From positions 558,001 through 622,000 of the forward strand of contig NZ_RAIR01000001.1 of assembly GCF_003625485.1 (NCBI RefSeq): DNA of 64,000 nucleotides. The letters are read 5' to 3'. Positions within the stretch are counted from its first letter, which is position 1. Every line of letters starts with the position of its first letter. The position numbers were made by a program, and so were the translations under genes. The DNA comes from Butyrivibrio sp. CB08. GTDB lineage: Bacteria > Bacillota > Clostridia > Lachnospirales > Lachnospiraceae. Under the pieces are notes generated by a model. It worked only from the letters and a program-made list of their open reading frames with translations. It was not told where the DNA came from and did no database searches. Of the stretch, positions 8,452-15,265 are shown in pieces.

Positions 8452-8619
8452 TCAGTCGATGAAGCACTGTTCAATGCGTTCTTCGTACTCGCCTCTGAGT
8501 TCTTCGGGAATATCGTACTCATCAAGAGCTTCGGATACTGACCAATGCTCGTTGACCATTGAGCGAAGAATGTTGCGGATGACACTATAATCAAGGGCTT
8601 CAATAGTGCTGGCAGTCAT
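8452..8619 (-). CDS. Small acidic protein of unknown function (55 aa)
   Basis: A minus-strand ORF of 55 codons (MTASTIEAL to EQCFID), predicted mostly helical and acidic, with no known domain that I can see. The start was chosen at the ATG whose GAGGAGG lies nine bases upstream; a longer ORF starting at 8637 would place that ribosome site inside the coding region. It converges closely on the hydrolase gene (two bases between stops) and is transcribed away from the membrane-protein gene at 8766. The shared upstream region holds a perfect 20-bp palindrome. It could be a small regulator or adaptor; function unknown. Confidence 0.65.
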   Translation of the reverse strand: MTASTIEALDYSVIRNILRSMVNEHWSVSEALDEYDIPEELRGEYEERIEQCFID

Positions 8620-8664
8620 ATTTTCATACCTCCTCATATCACTTAACCGTTAAAAAACATCTTT

Positions 8665-8684
8665 AACTACAATATATTGTAGTT
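8665..8684. promoter_or_regulatory. Perfect 20-bp palindrome between divergent genes
   Basis: AACTACAATATATTGTAGTT reads the same on both strands. It lies in the 146-bp spacer between the 55-aa gene (minus) and the membrane protein (plus). On the minus strand it contains TACAAT with TTGTAT 16 bases upstream, so it overlaps a likely -10; on the plus strand TATAAT at 8685-8690 abuts it. This is the expected form of a dimeric repressor operator. The regulator is not known. Confidence 0.6.
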
Positions 8685-8765
8685 TATAATTTTTAATATA
8701 CAAGTATTGACATTTAATATTAAAGTGTTTTTGTAAAATGTGCACAGAAATACGAGGGGATTTTC

Positions 8766-9884
8766 ATGCATATAACTATAATAGCTCTGCTATTATCGAT
8801 ACTGGGCCTTGTGACGAGCCTTTTTCTTGTGGGAGGTCTTTTATCCCTGGCAGCACTGGGACTTGGCATATATCTGTTTATCAATGACAGGACCATTGCC
8901 CATGCGAGGATCATTGCTATCTCCGCAGCGGGGGTTATCCTTCCTGTCATCATGTACTTAAACACCTATGGACTTCACCTTCCCTACGACGATGGAAGCG
9001 GAAGGAGCCCGTATTACACCATCCTTGCTACCAACTATGCCAACCTTGGGATAGATCTTTTTGGAAAAGAAAAGACTGTTGACGGAGAAAAAGAGCCGAT
9101 AGTCCACCCTGTGGAGAGTACGGATATAGAGGAGTCTCTGGCAAAGGTAAAGGAAAAGAACAGTGGGAAAGCGCAGGAGAGCGCTTCATCTGATGCGCAG
9201 GCACCTGAGTCTTCGGAAGGAAGTATCTTTGAGAGTCTGGACAGTATCAGGAAAGAAGACAGAAACAAGGGCGGAATTGTAAGTATTGCAGCCTCAGATG
9301 ACGACATGCCATCCTACGGTGGCCTTCCTGTTGGAACACTCCTTATAGCCCAGTATTTCAGAGAAGATGACCACAACTGTAATCCTGTTCTGGTTCTGCA
9401 GAATAAGACAGGAGATCTGGTCAGGTATGAGTGCAGATTCATTGCAAGGGATGCAGAGGGCGAGGAACTTGCCATCTCAGAAAAGACCGTGGAGGTTGTA
9501 AGGGACGGAGCGCTGTTTGTTTTTGAAGGGCGCTTTGACAAAAGAGATCTCGGAGGCAATATACCTGACTCCTACGAGTTTTCAATAACCAAAAGGCAGC
9601 CTTACGAAGATGATATGGCAGATATGGTTTCAGTTTACACCGCCACAGAAGGAGCTTCAGCACTTCTTACTGCAGAAAACAAGAGCGACAAAAAGGTAAA
9701 GGTCGATGCCTACGTTTTATTCTTTGACGGGGCAGAGCTTGTTGACTGCATGTGGATGATACCCCAGAACACTGATGAAGTCTGCCTTGATCCGGGAAGT
9801 GCAGCAACCATTAAGGGCGATGCCTACTACAGATTCGATAGGGTTGAGACATTCTACACAGCCTATGAGGCGGTGGGAGAATAA
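8766..9884 (+). CDS. Membrane-anchored protein of unknown function
   Basis: A 372-residue protein. The first 65 residues hold two hydrophobic segments (about 3-37 and 45-64), then a low-complexity charged region rich in Glu, Lys and Ser (about 100-170), then about 200 residues with alternating strands that look like two immunoglobulin-like or FxLYD-type modules (LLIAQYFREDDHNCNPVLVL and a later ALLTAENKSDKKVKVDAY). FxLYD-type domains describe charge and desolvation in extracellular proteins, so an outside location of the C-terminal part is plausible. ATG 8766 has GAGGGGA seven bases before it. A TTGACA at 8707-8712 may be part of its promoter. No function can be assigned. Confidence 0.7.
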   Translation: MHITIIALLLSILGLVTSLFLVGGLLSLAALGLGIYLFINDRTIAHARIIAISAAGVILPVIMYLNTYGLHLPYDDGSGRSPYYTILATNYANLGIDLFGKEKTVDGEKEPIVHPVESTDIEESLAKVKEKNSGKAQESASSDAQAPESSEGSIFESLDSIRKEDRNKGGIVSIAASDDDMPSYGGLPVGTLLIAQYFREDDHNCNPVLVLQNKTGDLVRYECRFIARDAEGEELAISEKTVEVVRDGALFVFEGRFDKRDLGGNIPDSYEFSITKRQPYEDDMADMVSVYTATEGASALLTAENKSDKKVKVDAYVLFFDGAELVDCMWMIPQNTDEVCLDPGSAATIKGDAYYRFDRVETFYTAYEAVGE

Positions 9885-9960
9885 AATAGATAGTCTTTTG
9901 CTCATTTCTGAGCTATACTAAACATAGTTGTAAGATAGTACACTAATGCGGGAGGTTACT

Positions 9961-10275
9961 ATGACAATAGGCAGAGAAGATCTAATTCATTCACTTGCAA
10001 AATCCATGGGAGTTGGCGGAGATGCACAGAAATCTCAGTATGCGCCCAGCAAGTACAACGCTGACAGCGGTACTATTTTTACCAATGGTCATGTTATAAC
10101 CAGAACAACTATAGAGCAGGCCAAGGCATACTTTAATGCTCAGTACAGAAAGCTTGCAGAACGTGACGACGAAGGTGCAAAAGATATGGCCTCCATCTAC
10201 GAAGTCGCAATGGAAGCCATTAATATGATGGTTGAAACAGGTCCAGCTCCTGGTGGTACTCCAGGCCAGTCCTGA
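9961..10275 (+). CDS. Small protein of unknown function (104 aa)
   Basis: A 104-residue soluble protein, unrecognised. The centre (YNADSGTIFTNGHVITRTTIEQAKAYFNAQYRKL) looks like a short sheet followed by a long helix, and the tail is Gly/Pro-rich (GPAPGGTPGQS). I chose ATG 9961 because GGGAGG at 9950-9955 is five bases upstream; an ATG at 9946 would place that site inside the gene. A TATACT at about 9913 could be its -10. It converges with the GIY-YIG gene with 14 bases between the stops and no evident terminator. Confidence 0.65.
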   Translation: MTIGREDLIHSLAKSMGVGGDAQKSQYAPSKYNADSGTIFTNGHVITRTTIEQAKAYFNAQYRKLAERDDEGAKDMASIYEVAMEAINMMVETGPAPGGTPGQS

Positions 10276-10289
10276 TCTCTAACCTATAT

Positions 10290-10559
10290 TTAGTCTACAA
10301 GGCTCTCGGGAACTTTAAAGTCCTCTGAGAGCTTTTTCTTTTGGGCATGAGTCAGCTCCTTCAAATGATACTCCCGGCTCATAGCCTCCTCCTTACTCTC
10401 AAATTCCTCAAAATAAATGAGCCTGACCGGAAGCCTGGCCCTCGTATACTTAGCCCCTTTCCCGTCATTATGGGTCTTCATTCTCTTTTTCAGGTCATTG
10501 GTGTATCCGCAGTAGTACGTCCCATCTGCGCATTCCACAATATAAGCATAATGTTTCAT
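10290..10559 (-). CDS. GIY-YIG domain nuclease, YhbQ/UPF0213 type
   Basis: An 89-residue single-domain protein of the GIY-YIG superfamily, YhbQ/UPF0213 branch. The motif appears as [19 protein letters not shown], followed by [20 protein letters not shown] with the catalytic-type Arg, and Glu in [10 protein letters not shown]. Members cut DNA at nicks or branched structures, though the cellular role of small stand-alone members is poorly known. The start codon is fixed by the domain itself, and no ribosome site precedes it: instead a perfect extended -10 (TGCTATAAT) ends six bases before the ATG, so the message is probably leaderless. Its promoter sits at the outer left edge of the giant palindrome. 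Confidence 0.88.
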   Translation of the reverse strand: MKHYAYIVECADGTYYCGYTNDLKKRMKTHNDGKGAKYTRARLPVRLIYFEEFESKEEAMSREYHLKELTHAQKKKLSEDFKVPESLVD

Positions 10560-10565
10560 GGCACA

Positions 10566-10574
10566 ATTATAGCA
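10566..10574 (-). promoter_or_regulatory. Extended -10 for a leaderless GIY-YIG message
   Basis: On the minus strand TGCTATAAT is a perfect TGnTATAAT. Only six bases lie between the hexamer and the ATG at 10559, so transcription would begin at or within a base of the start codon. No -35 is visible because the region 17 bases upstream is already the GC-rich palindrome arm. Confidence 0.6.
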
Positions 10575-10868
10575 TATTCCCGAAACCCGCGCCGATCCCA
10601 GCCGCCCCCATCCCAGCCAGCGCCCACGCCCTAAGGGAATTTACTTTTGAGTCTTGCGAGAGAGCTGTTCGTTCATGAGCTGCGTAATCTTGCTCTGCCG
10701 TTCTTCTTCAGGTCAAATGTCTGAGGCCCCATGCAGCACCGCCACTGTATCTCCCCGTTTTCTCACTACCTGCAAACGAAACTTTTCCATGATGCTCAGG
10801 TCGCTTTTCTTTGATTGCGCATGCTCATGGCGAGCAGGCTTAGACTTGGTTTTATTACAGTGGTCATA

Positions 10869-10883
10869 GCTCGCTATGCGAGC
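10869..10883. repeat. Left side hairpin of the giant palindrome
   Basis: GCTCGC-TAT-GCGAGC, a perfect 6-bp hairpin that lies opposite the right-hand hairpin at 10952-10966 in the folded element. Confidence 0.75.
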
Positions 10884-10951
10884 GTAACAGAAAAATGTAA
10901 AAGCCATAGGCAAGCTCAAAGAGTTTGCCTATGGCTTTTAGCATTTCCTGT

Positions 10952-10966
10952 AGGTGCAAGGCACCT
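10952..10966. repeat. Right side hairpin of the giant palindrome
   Basis: AGGTGC-AAG-GCACCT, again a perfect 6-bp stem with a three-base loop. It mirrors the left hairpin in position, stem length and loop length but not in sequence, which suggests that the shape rather than the sequence is kept. Confidence 0.75.
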
Positions 10967-11260
10967 ATGACCACTGACATTGAAATAATCTTAACCGCCT
11001 GCTTTCGCCTCTATTATTCGCATACGCCTAAAAAACGACCTATGAGCATCAGGAAAATGGCGTTTGCAGCTAAAGATTCGAAAACAGGGAGATACAGTGG
11101 CGGCGCTGAATGTGACCGAGTTTTTTGACCGCAGAACGACAGGGCGAAGGTACGTAGCCATGAACGCCAGCGATGGAGCGACGAAAAAGAGATTTCCTTA
11201 GGGCGTGGGCGCTGGCTGGGGTGGGGCGGCTGGGATCGGCGCGGGTGCCGGGAGGATATA

Positions 11261-11277
11261 TTCAAGTAGAGCTTGAA
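11261..11277. promoter_or_regulatory. Inverted repeat operator candidate upstream of HTH-HD gene
   Basis: TTCAAG-N5-CTTGAA lies eight bases upstream of the -35 of the next gene. Xre-type repressors usually bind such short inverted repeats, so autoregulation by the gene at 11360 is possible. Confidence 0.45.
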
Positions 11278-11284
11278 TTAATTG

Positions 11285-11313
11285 TTGAAACATAAATTTG
11301 TACTCGCTAGAAT
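11285..11313 (+). promoter_or_regulatory. Sigma-A type promoter of the HTH-HD gene
   Basis: TTGAAA at 11285-11290 and TAGAAT at 11308-11313 are exactly 17 bases apart. The mRNA would start near 11320, 40 bases before the ATG. Confidence 0.75.
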
Positions 11314-11359
11314 GGAATTAGACTTCTCGTTATGATATGGACATAAGGAGGGTAAGGAA

Positions 11360-12175
11360 ATGAGCGTTGGAACAAATATTAAGGGACTTCGTGAGGACAG
11401 GGGGCTGACTCAGGAGCAGATTGCTGATGCTTTGGGGATTAGCTTCCAGGCGGTTTCTTCCTGGGAGAGGGATGAGTACAAGCCGGATACGGATAAAGTG
11501 ATAAGGCTTGCGGAACTGTTTGATGTATCGGTTTCAGCTATCCTTGAGGAGAAACATAAGGCCTTTAAGACCAAGGAGGCCATATATAACTGGGAGCACA
11601 TGAAGACCTATGTTAAGACTACCGCCAAGAATTTTAAGATGGATAATACGGCGGTAGCAGTAGACTTTGCGGTAAATGCCCATGAGGGGCAAAAGAGAAA
11701 GCGGTCGGTGATTCCATATATCTACCACCCGCTGAATCTGGCCTGCCACGCACTTTCCATGGATATCAGGGAAGATGATGTGATAGCGGCCTGCATGCTT
11801 CACGATGTGGTTGAGGACTGCGGAGTTAAGCTTGAAGAGCTTCCTGTGGACGATGAAACCAAGGAAATAGTGAGGCTTGTTACCAGGAGAAAATGCTCTG
11901 ACGAAGAGCGTGATGCGGTAAATATAGCCTACTACAATGAGATAGAGAAAAATCCAAAAGCCTGCCTTGTTAAGTGTCTGGACAGATGCAATAACTTAAC
12001 TACAATGTCCTTTGGACTTAGCAGAGACAGGATCTACAGGATGATCAAGGAAACAGAAGAGTACTACCCAAGACTAATAGCGGTACTAAAGGCTACACCA
12101 AGATACAACAGCGCAGCATGGCTCCTTCGCTACCAAATGGAGAGTATGCTGGATATCTACAAGAGACTTATGTAA
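11360..12175 (+). CDS. Xre-family HTH fused to HD-domain hydrolase
   Basis: A 271-residue two-domain protein. Residues 1-62 are a Cro/C1-type helix-turn-helix (IKGLREDRGLTQEQIADALG then ISFQAVSSWERDEYKPD). After a short linker, residues about 85-220 form an HD metal-dependent hydrolase of the RelA/SpoT type: the metal ligands are seen in HEGQKRKRSVIPYIYHP, ACMLHDVVED and KCLDRCNN. This is the alarmone-hydrolase arrangement (like MESH1), without a synthetase domain. So a DNA-binding regulator that cleaves or senses a (p)ppGpp-like nucleotide is the natural reading, but the substrate is inferred. ATG 11360 follows AAGGAGGGTAAGGA. The gene lies just right of the giant palindrome with its own promoter. 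Confidence 0.85.
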   Translation: MSVGTNIKGLREDRGLTQEQIADALGISFQAVSSWERDEYKPDTDKVIRLAELFDVSVSAILEEKHKAFKTKEAIYNWEHMKTYVKTTAKNFKMDNTAVAVDFAVNAHEGQKRKRSVIPYIYHPLNLACHALSMDIREDDVIAACMLHDVVEDCGVKLEELPVDDETKEIVRLVTRRKCSDEERDAVNIAYYNEIEKNPKACLVKCLDRCNNLTTMSFGLSRDRIYRMIKETEEYYPRLIAVLKATPRYNSAAWLLRYQMESMLDIYKRLM

Positions 12176-12214
12176 CTTAACGCTGCGCCAGATGGGCGCG
12201 ATAGGAGTATTGTT

Positions 12215-14047
12215 ATGCCAGGTGGACATGGCCCGGGGGGACCTTTTGGAAGAGCGTATATGACAGAAGAGGAAAAAGCTAATCAGCCTAAGGTTACGCC
12301 TGAGCTGATAGGTCGTGTACTGTCGTATTTAAAGCCATACATATTACAGCTTCTGCTGGTTCTTTTATGCATTCTTATATCATCGATCTTAAAGCTTCTG
12401 CCTTCGATCCTTACAGGTAAGATCGTGGATGAGGGACTTATTGGAAGGAGTGTTAATGCTCTTTTGACCTATATTGTCCTGTCCCTTGCTGCGACATTTG
12501 CAGGGAATCTTATCGGAGTAGCAGAGAGCTATCTGAATAACTGGATTGCCCAGCACATAACCTTCGACATGCGAAATCAGATGTTCAAACACCTGCAGTC
12601 CATGTCCCAGAGGTTTTTTACCAACAATAATCAGGGCGATATCATAACCCGAATGACCAGCGACATCGACGGCGTCGAGAGGGTCATTGGTAACACTTTT
12701 ACATCCATTATTTCAAACATAATGACCCTTCTTGTGGCACTCATTGCCATGTTCAGAAAGAACTGGCTTATGGCCATAATTGGGATCATTATAGTACCTC
12801 TTTTTACCATACCCACAAGAAAAGCAGGAAAGACCAGATGGAGCCTCACAAGGGAGTCTCAGGCCTGCAACGACGAGATAAATGGCATCCTTAACGAGAC
12901 CATGTCTGTAAGTGGTCAGCTCCTTGTTAAGCTCTTTGGAAAAGAGAAATATGAGTACGACCGCTACGCTGCAGCCAACAGGAAGATGGTGGCTTTAAAT
13001 GTAAAAGAGAAGCTGGCTGGCCGGTGGTTCTTTGTTGTGCTTTCGACTTTTGCCAGCATTGGACCTATGCTTATATATCTGGTGGGCGGCATTCTGATGA
13101 TCAATTACGGCGCTGACATGACAGTTGGTGATATCACAGTGATGGTGGCACTTCTTGGACAGATGTACATGCCCGTCAATTCACTTTTGAACATTCAGGT
13201 AGACTGGATGCGGTCCATGGCTCTTTTCTCAAGGATATTTGAGTACTTTGATATGCCGGTGGAGATAAGGAACTCAGAGAACCCTGTAAAGCCTGATCTT
13301 AAGGGTGGAGATGTTGTCTTTGAAGATGTATGTTTTTCCTATGAGGCTTCAAAGCCTATCCTTAAGAACGTGAGCTTTACGTTAAAATGCGGAGACTGCG
13401 TGGCGATAGTAGGACCATCAGGATCTGGTAAGAGCACCATAATAAACCTTATCCCAAGGCTCTACGATGTGGGAACAGGTTCTATTTCCTGGAATGGCAC
13501 GGATATTCGGAAGATTGAGCTTGAATACCTCCGCTCTGGCATTGGGGTGGTATCCCAGGAGAATTATCTTTTTAATGGAACCATCAGAGAGAACCTTTTA
13601 TATGCAAAAGAAAATGCCACTGAGGCAGAGATGATAGATGCCCTTAAAAAGGCCAACATCTATGAGTTTGTTGAAAAGCAGGCAGAGGGGCTTGATACCA
13701 TGGTTGGAAACAGGGGCCTTAAGCTGTCTGGCGGCGAGAAACAAAGGATTGCCATAGCGAGGGTACTCCTTAAGAACCCAGCTCTGTTTATATTTGATGA
13801 AGCAACCTCGGCTCTTGATTCAATTTCTGAGAGCAAGATACAGGAAGCTATTGAACCTATCATTGAAACAAGAACCAGTATCCTTATTGCCCACAGACTT
13901 TCAACGATCCTGTCTGCAGATGAGATCCTGGTTGTAGATGATGGGCGCATTGTAGAGAGAGGACAGCATTCAGACCTTGTAAAGGCTGGTGGTGTATATC
14001 AGAAATTGTATGAAACTCAGTTTTCTAAAGTGACGGAAAATCAATAA
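12215..14047 (+). CDS. ABC exporter, fused permease and ATPase (MdlB type)
   Basis: A 610-residue half-transporter: six membrane segments (about 45-330) of the ABC type-1 exporter fold followed by an ATPase domain. The ATPase shows Walker A GPSGSGKST, signature LSGGEKQRIAIAR, Walker B LFIFDEATSALD and the H-loop AHRLST. Such proteins work as homo- or heterodimers and export drugs, lipids or peptides. With no partner next to it, a homodimer is likely. The N-terminus is Gly/Pro-rich (MPGGHGPGGPFGRAY). ATG 12215 follows ATAGGAGTATTGTT. A small GC hairpin (GCGCC/GGGCGC) lies between the preceding stop and this gene. Substrate unknown. Confidence 0.92.
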   Translation: MPGGHGPGGPFGRAYMTEEEKANQPKVTPELIGRVLSYLKPYILQLLLVLLCILISSILKLLPSILTGKIVDEGLIGRSVNALLTYIVLSLAATFAGNLIGVAESYLNNWIAQHITFDMRNQMFKHLQSMSQRFFTNNNQGDIITRMTSDIDGVERVIGNTFTSIISNIMTLLVALIAMFRKNWLMAIIGIIIVPLFTIPTRKAGKTRWSLTRESQACNDEINGILNETMSVSGQLLVKLFGKEKYEYDRYAAANRKMVALNVKEKLAGRWFFVVLSTFASIGPMLIYLVGGILMINYGADMTVGDITVMVALLGQMYMPVNSLLNIQVDWMRSMALFSRIFEYFDMPVEIRNSENPVKPDLKGGDVVFEDVCFSYEASKPILKNVSFTLKCGDCVAIVGPSGSGKSTIINLIPRLYDVGTGSISWNGTDIRKIELEYLRSGIGVVSQENYLFNGTIRENLLYAKENATEAEMIDALKKANIYEFVEKQAEGLDTMVGNRGLKLSGGEKQRIAIARVLLKNPALFIFDEATSALDSISESKIQEAIEPIIETRTSILIAHRLSTILSADEILVVDDGRIVERGQHSDLVKAGGVYQKLYETQFSKVTENQ

Positions 14048-14103
14048 GTGTGATATTATGGATATACCGCACCTAAAAATTCGTATGTTTCAAGGAGAAT
14101 ATT

Positions 14104-15090
14104 ATGCGACGCAAGTTACTTATGGCAGTTTTATCAAGTGCTATATGCACAATGATGTTTTCTTCAACAGTGTTTGCTGCAACCAACGAGCTTACAGGAC
14201 TTCCTGTAGATGATTCAATTGCAGCCCAGAGACCAGTTGCTATCATGGTCGACAATGAGAAGAAGGCTCTTAAGCACTATGGAACAGGAGAGGCAGATGT
14301 TGTTTATGAGATGATGAACAGCACAGCAAATGGCCGTGTTACAAGACTTATGTGCCTCTACAAAGACTGGCAGAACCTGAACCAGACTGGAAGCATCAGA
14401 AGTGTACGTACAACAAATATCATGGTGGCTGATGAGTACAACGCTGTTCTTATCCATGACGGCGGTCCATTTTACATCAACTCTTATCTGGCTCAGCCAT
14501 ACGCAGCGCACTTAAGCGGCGGATTTAGCAGAATTAAAAATGGTAAGCCAACTGAGTTTACAGAGTACTGCTTTGGTTCTGAGCTTGTAAACAGATTTGC
14601 CAAGGCTGGCCTTCCAACAACATATACACAGGGGCTTGAGAGAGGAACACACTTTGTATTTGCTGATGGAGAGGTTGATCTTGGAGCAGGAGCTGTTGCA
14701 AACATCGTAAATCTTGCACCGGTTTTCCCACACAACAACAGTATGCTGATCTTTAATGGCGAGACAAGAACCTATGACTACTCTGAGTATGGATCAGTTC
14801 ACCAGGATGCAGAGGATGGACAGGTATTGTCATTTAAGAACGTAATTCTTCAGAATGTTCCATTTACTCAGCTTGATAAGAATGGATACCTTACATACCA
14901 TGTTGTAGGATCAGGAAGCGGCTATTATGTTACTAATGGTAAGTTTGTTCCTATCACATGGAAGAAGGGAAGCGAGACTGGTTTTACACACTATTATGAC
15001 GCCAGCGGGGCAGAGATTAAGTTAAACAGAGGTAAGACCTATATTGGTATTGTTCCATCAGATACATGGGGAACCTTAGGAATTGGTTGA
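14104..15090 (+). CDS. Secreted DUF3048 (YerB-like) protein
   Basis: A 328-residue exported protein. Residues 1-25 form a signal peptide (MRRKLLMAVLSS, hydrophobic core, cut predicted after VFA). The remainder matches the two-part DUF3048 family (B. subtilis YerB): LTGLPVDDSIAAQRPVAIMV at the start, GQADVVYE-type motif as GEADVVYEMM, SIRSVRTTN, and a C-terminal part with VPITWKKGSE. YerB-like proteins are cell-surface lipoproteins of unknown biochemical role; this one has no lipobox Cys, so it is secreted rather than lipid-anchored. ATG 14104 follows CAAGGAGAAT. It is followed by a strong terminator and is probably a single-gene unit. Confidence 0.88.
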   Translation: MRRKLLMAVLSSAICTMMFSSTVFAATNELTGLPVDDSIAAQRPVAIMVDNEKKALKHYGTGEADVVYEMMNSTANGRVTRLMCLYKDWQNLNQTGSIRSVRTTNIMVADEYNAVLIHDGGPFYINSYLAQPYAAHLSGGFSRIKNGKPTEFTEYCFGSELVNRFAKAGLPTTYTQGLERGTHFVFADGEVDLGAGAVANIVNLAPVFPHNNSMLIFNGETRTYDYSEYGSVHQDAEDGQVLSFKNVILQNVPFTQLDKNGYLTYHVVGSGSGYYVTNGKFVPITWKKGSETGFTHYYDASGAEIKLNRGKTYIGIVPSDTWGTLGIG

Positions 15091-15105
15091 TAAGCTAATA
15101 TTAAT

Positions 15106-15140
15106 TAGGGCTATGTGCATAGTTGCATAGCCCTATTTTA
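15106..15140 (+). terminator. Terminator after the DUF3048 gene
   Basis: A perfect 10-bp stem (TAGGGCTATG at 15106-15115 with CATAGCCCTA at 15126-15135) with a ten-base loop and TTTTA after it. Confidence 0.8.
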
Positions 15141-15265
15141 GTACAATTTGACTGTTAAAATATTATCGACAGTACTGGGCTTGACATGTTATTATCTTAA
15201 CGTACGTTGTTGCAAAAACAGCGGATGTATTGAGGGTAAAAAATATTTTATAAAGGAGAAGGTAT

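Larger units (their letters stand above)
10574..11257. repeat. Giant imperfect palindrome (~680 bp), structured element
   Basis: No credible gene lies between 10560 and 11359. Most of it is one inverted repeat centred near 10919. Paired blocks from outside in: 10585-10636 with 11196-11246 (GC-rich, about 48 of 52 positions paired), 10670-10686 with 11151-11166, 10711-10717 with 11124-11130, 10734-10762 with 11080-11108 (27 of 29), 10770-10778 with 11061-11069, 10790-10803 with 11036-11051, 10858-10867 with 10967-10976 (perfect), and the apex 10898-10917 with 10921-10940. Just below the apex each arm carries its own small hairpin at a mirror position but with different sequence (10869-10883 and 10952-10966), giving a four-way junction. 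The outer stem is far richer in G+C than the neighbourhood. It could be a large structured RNA or a fold-back (MITE-like) mobile element. No target-site duplication is evident. Short ORFs inside are not credible. Confidence 0.88.

Noticed and set aside
10574..11257. Insertion sequence remnant
   Set aside because: No transposase fragment, no target duplication. Pairing extends through the whole block and is not restricted to terminal inverted repeats.
10654..11265. Short ORFs inside the palindrome (for example 10713-10919 minus and 11014-11265 minus)
   Set aside because: They lack ribosome sites, have skewed composition and read through paired arms; the inverted repeat explains their existence.
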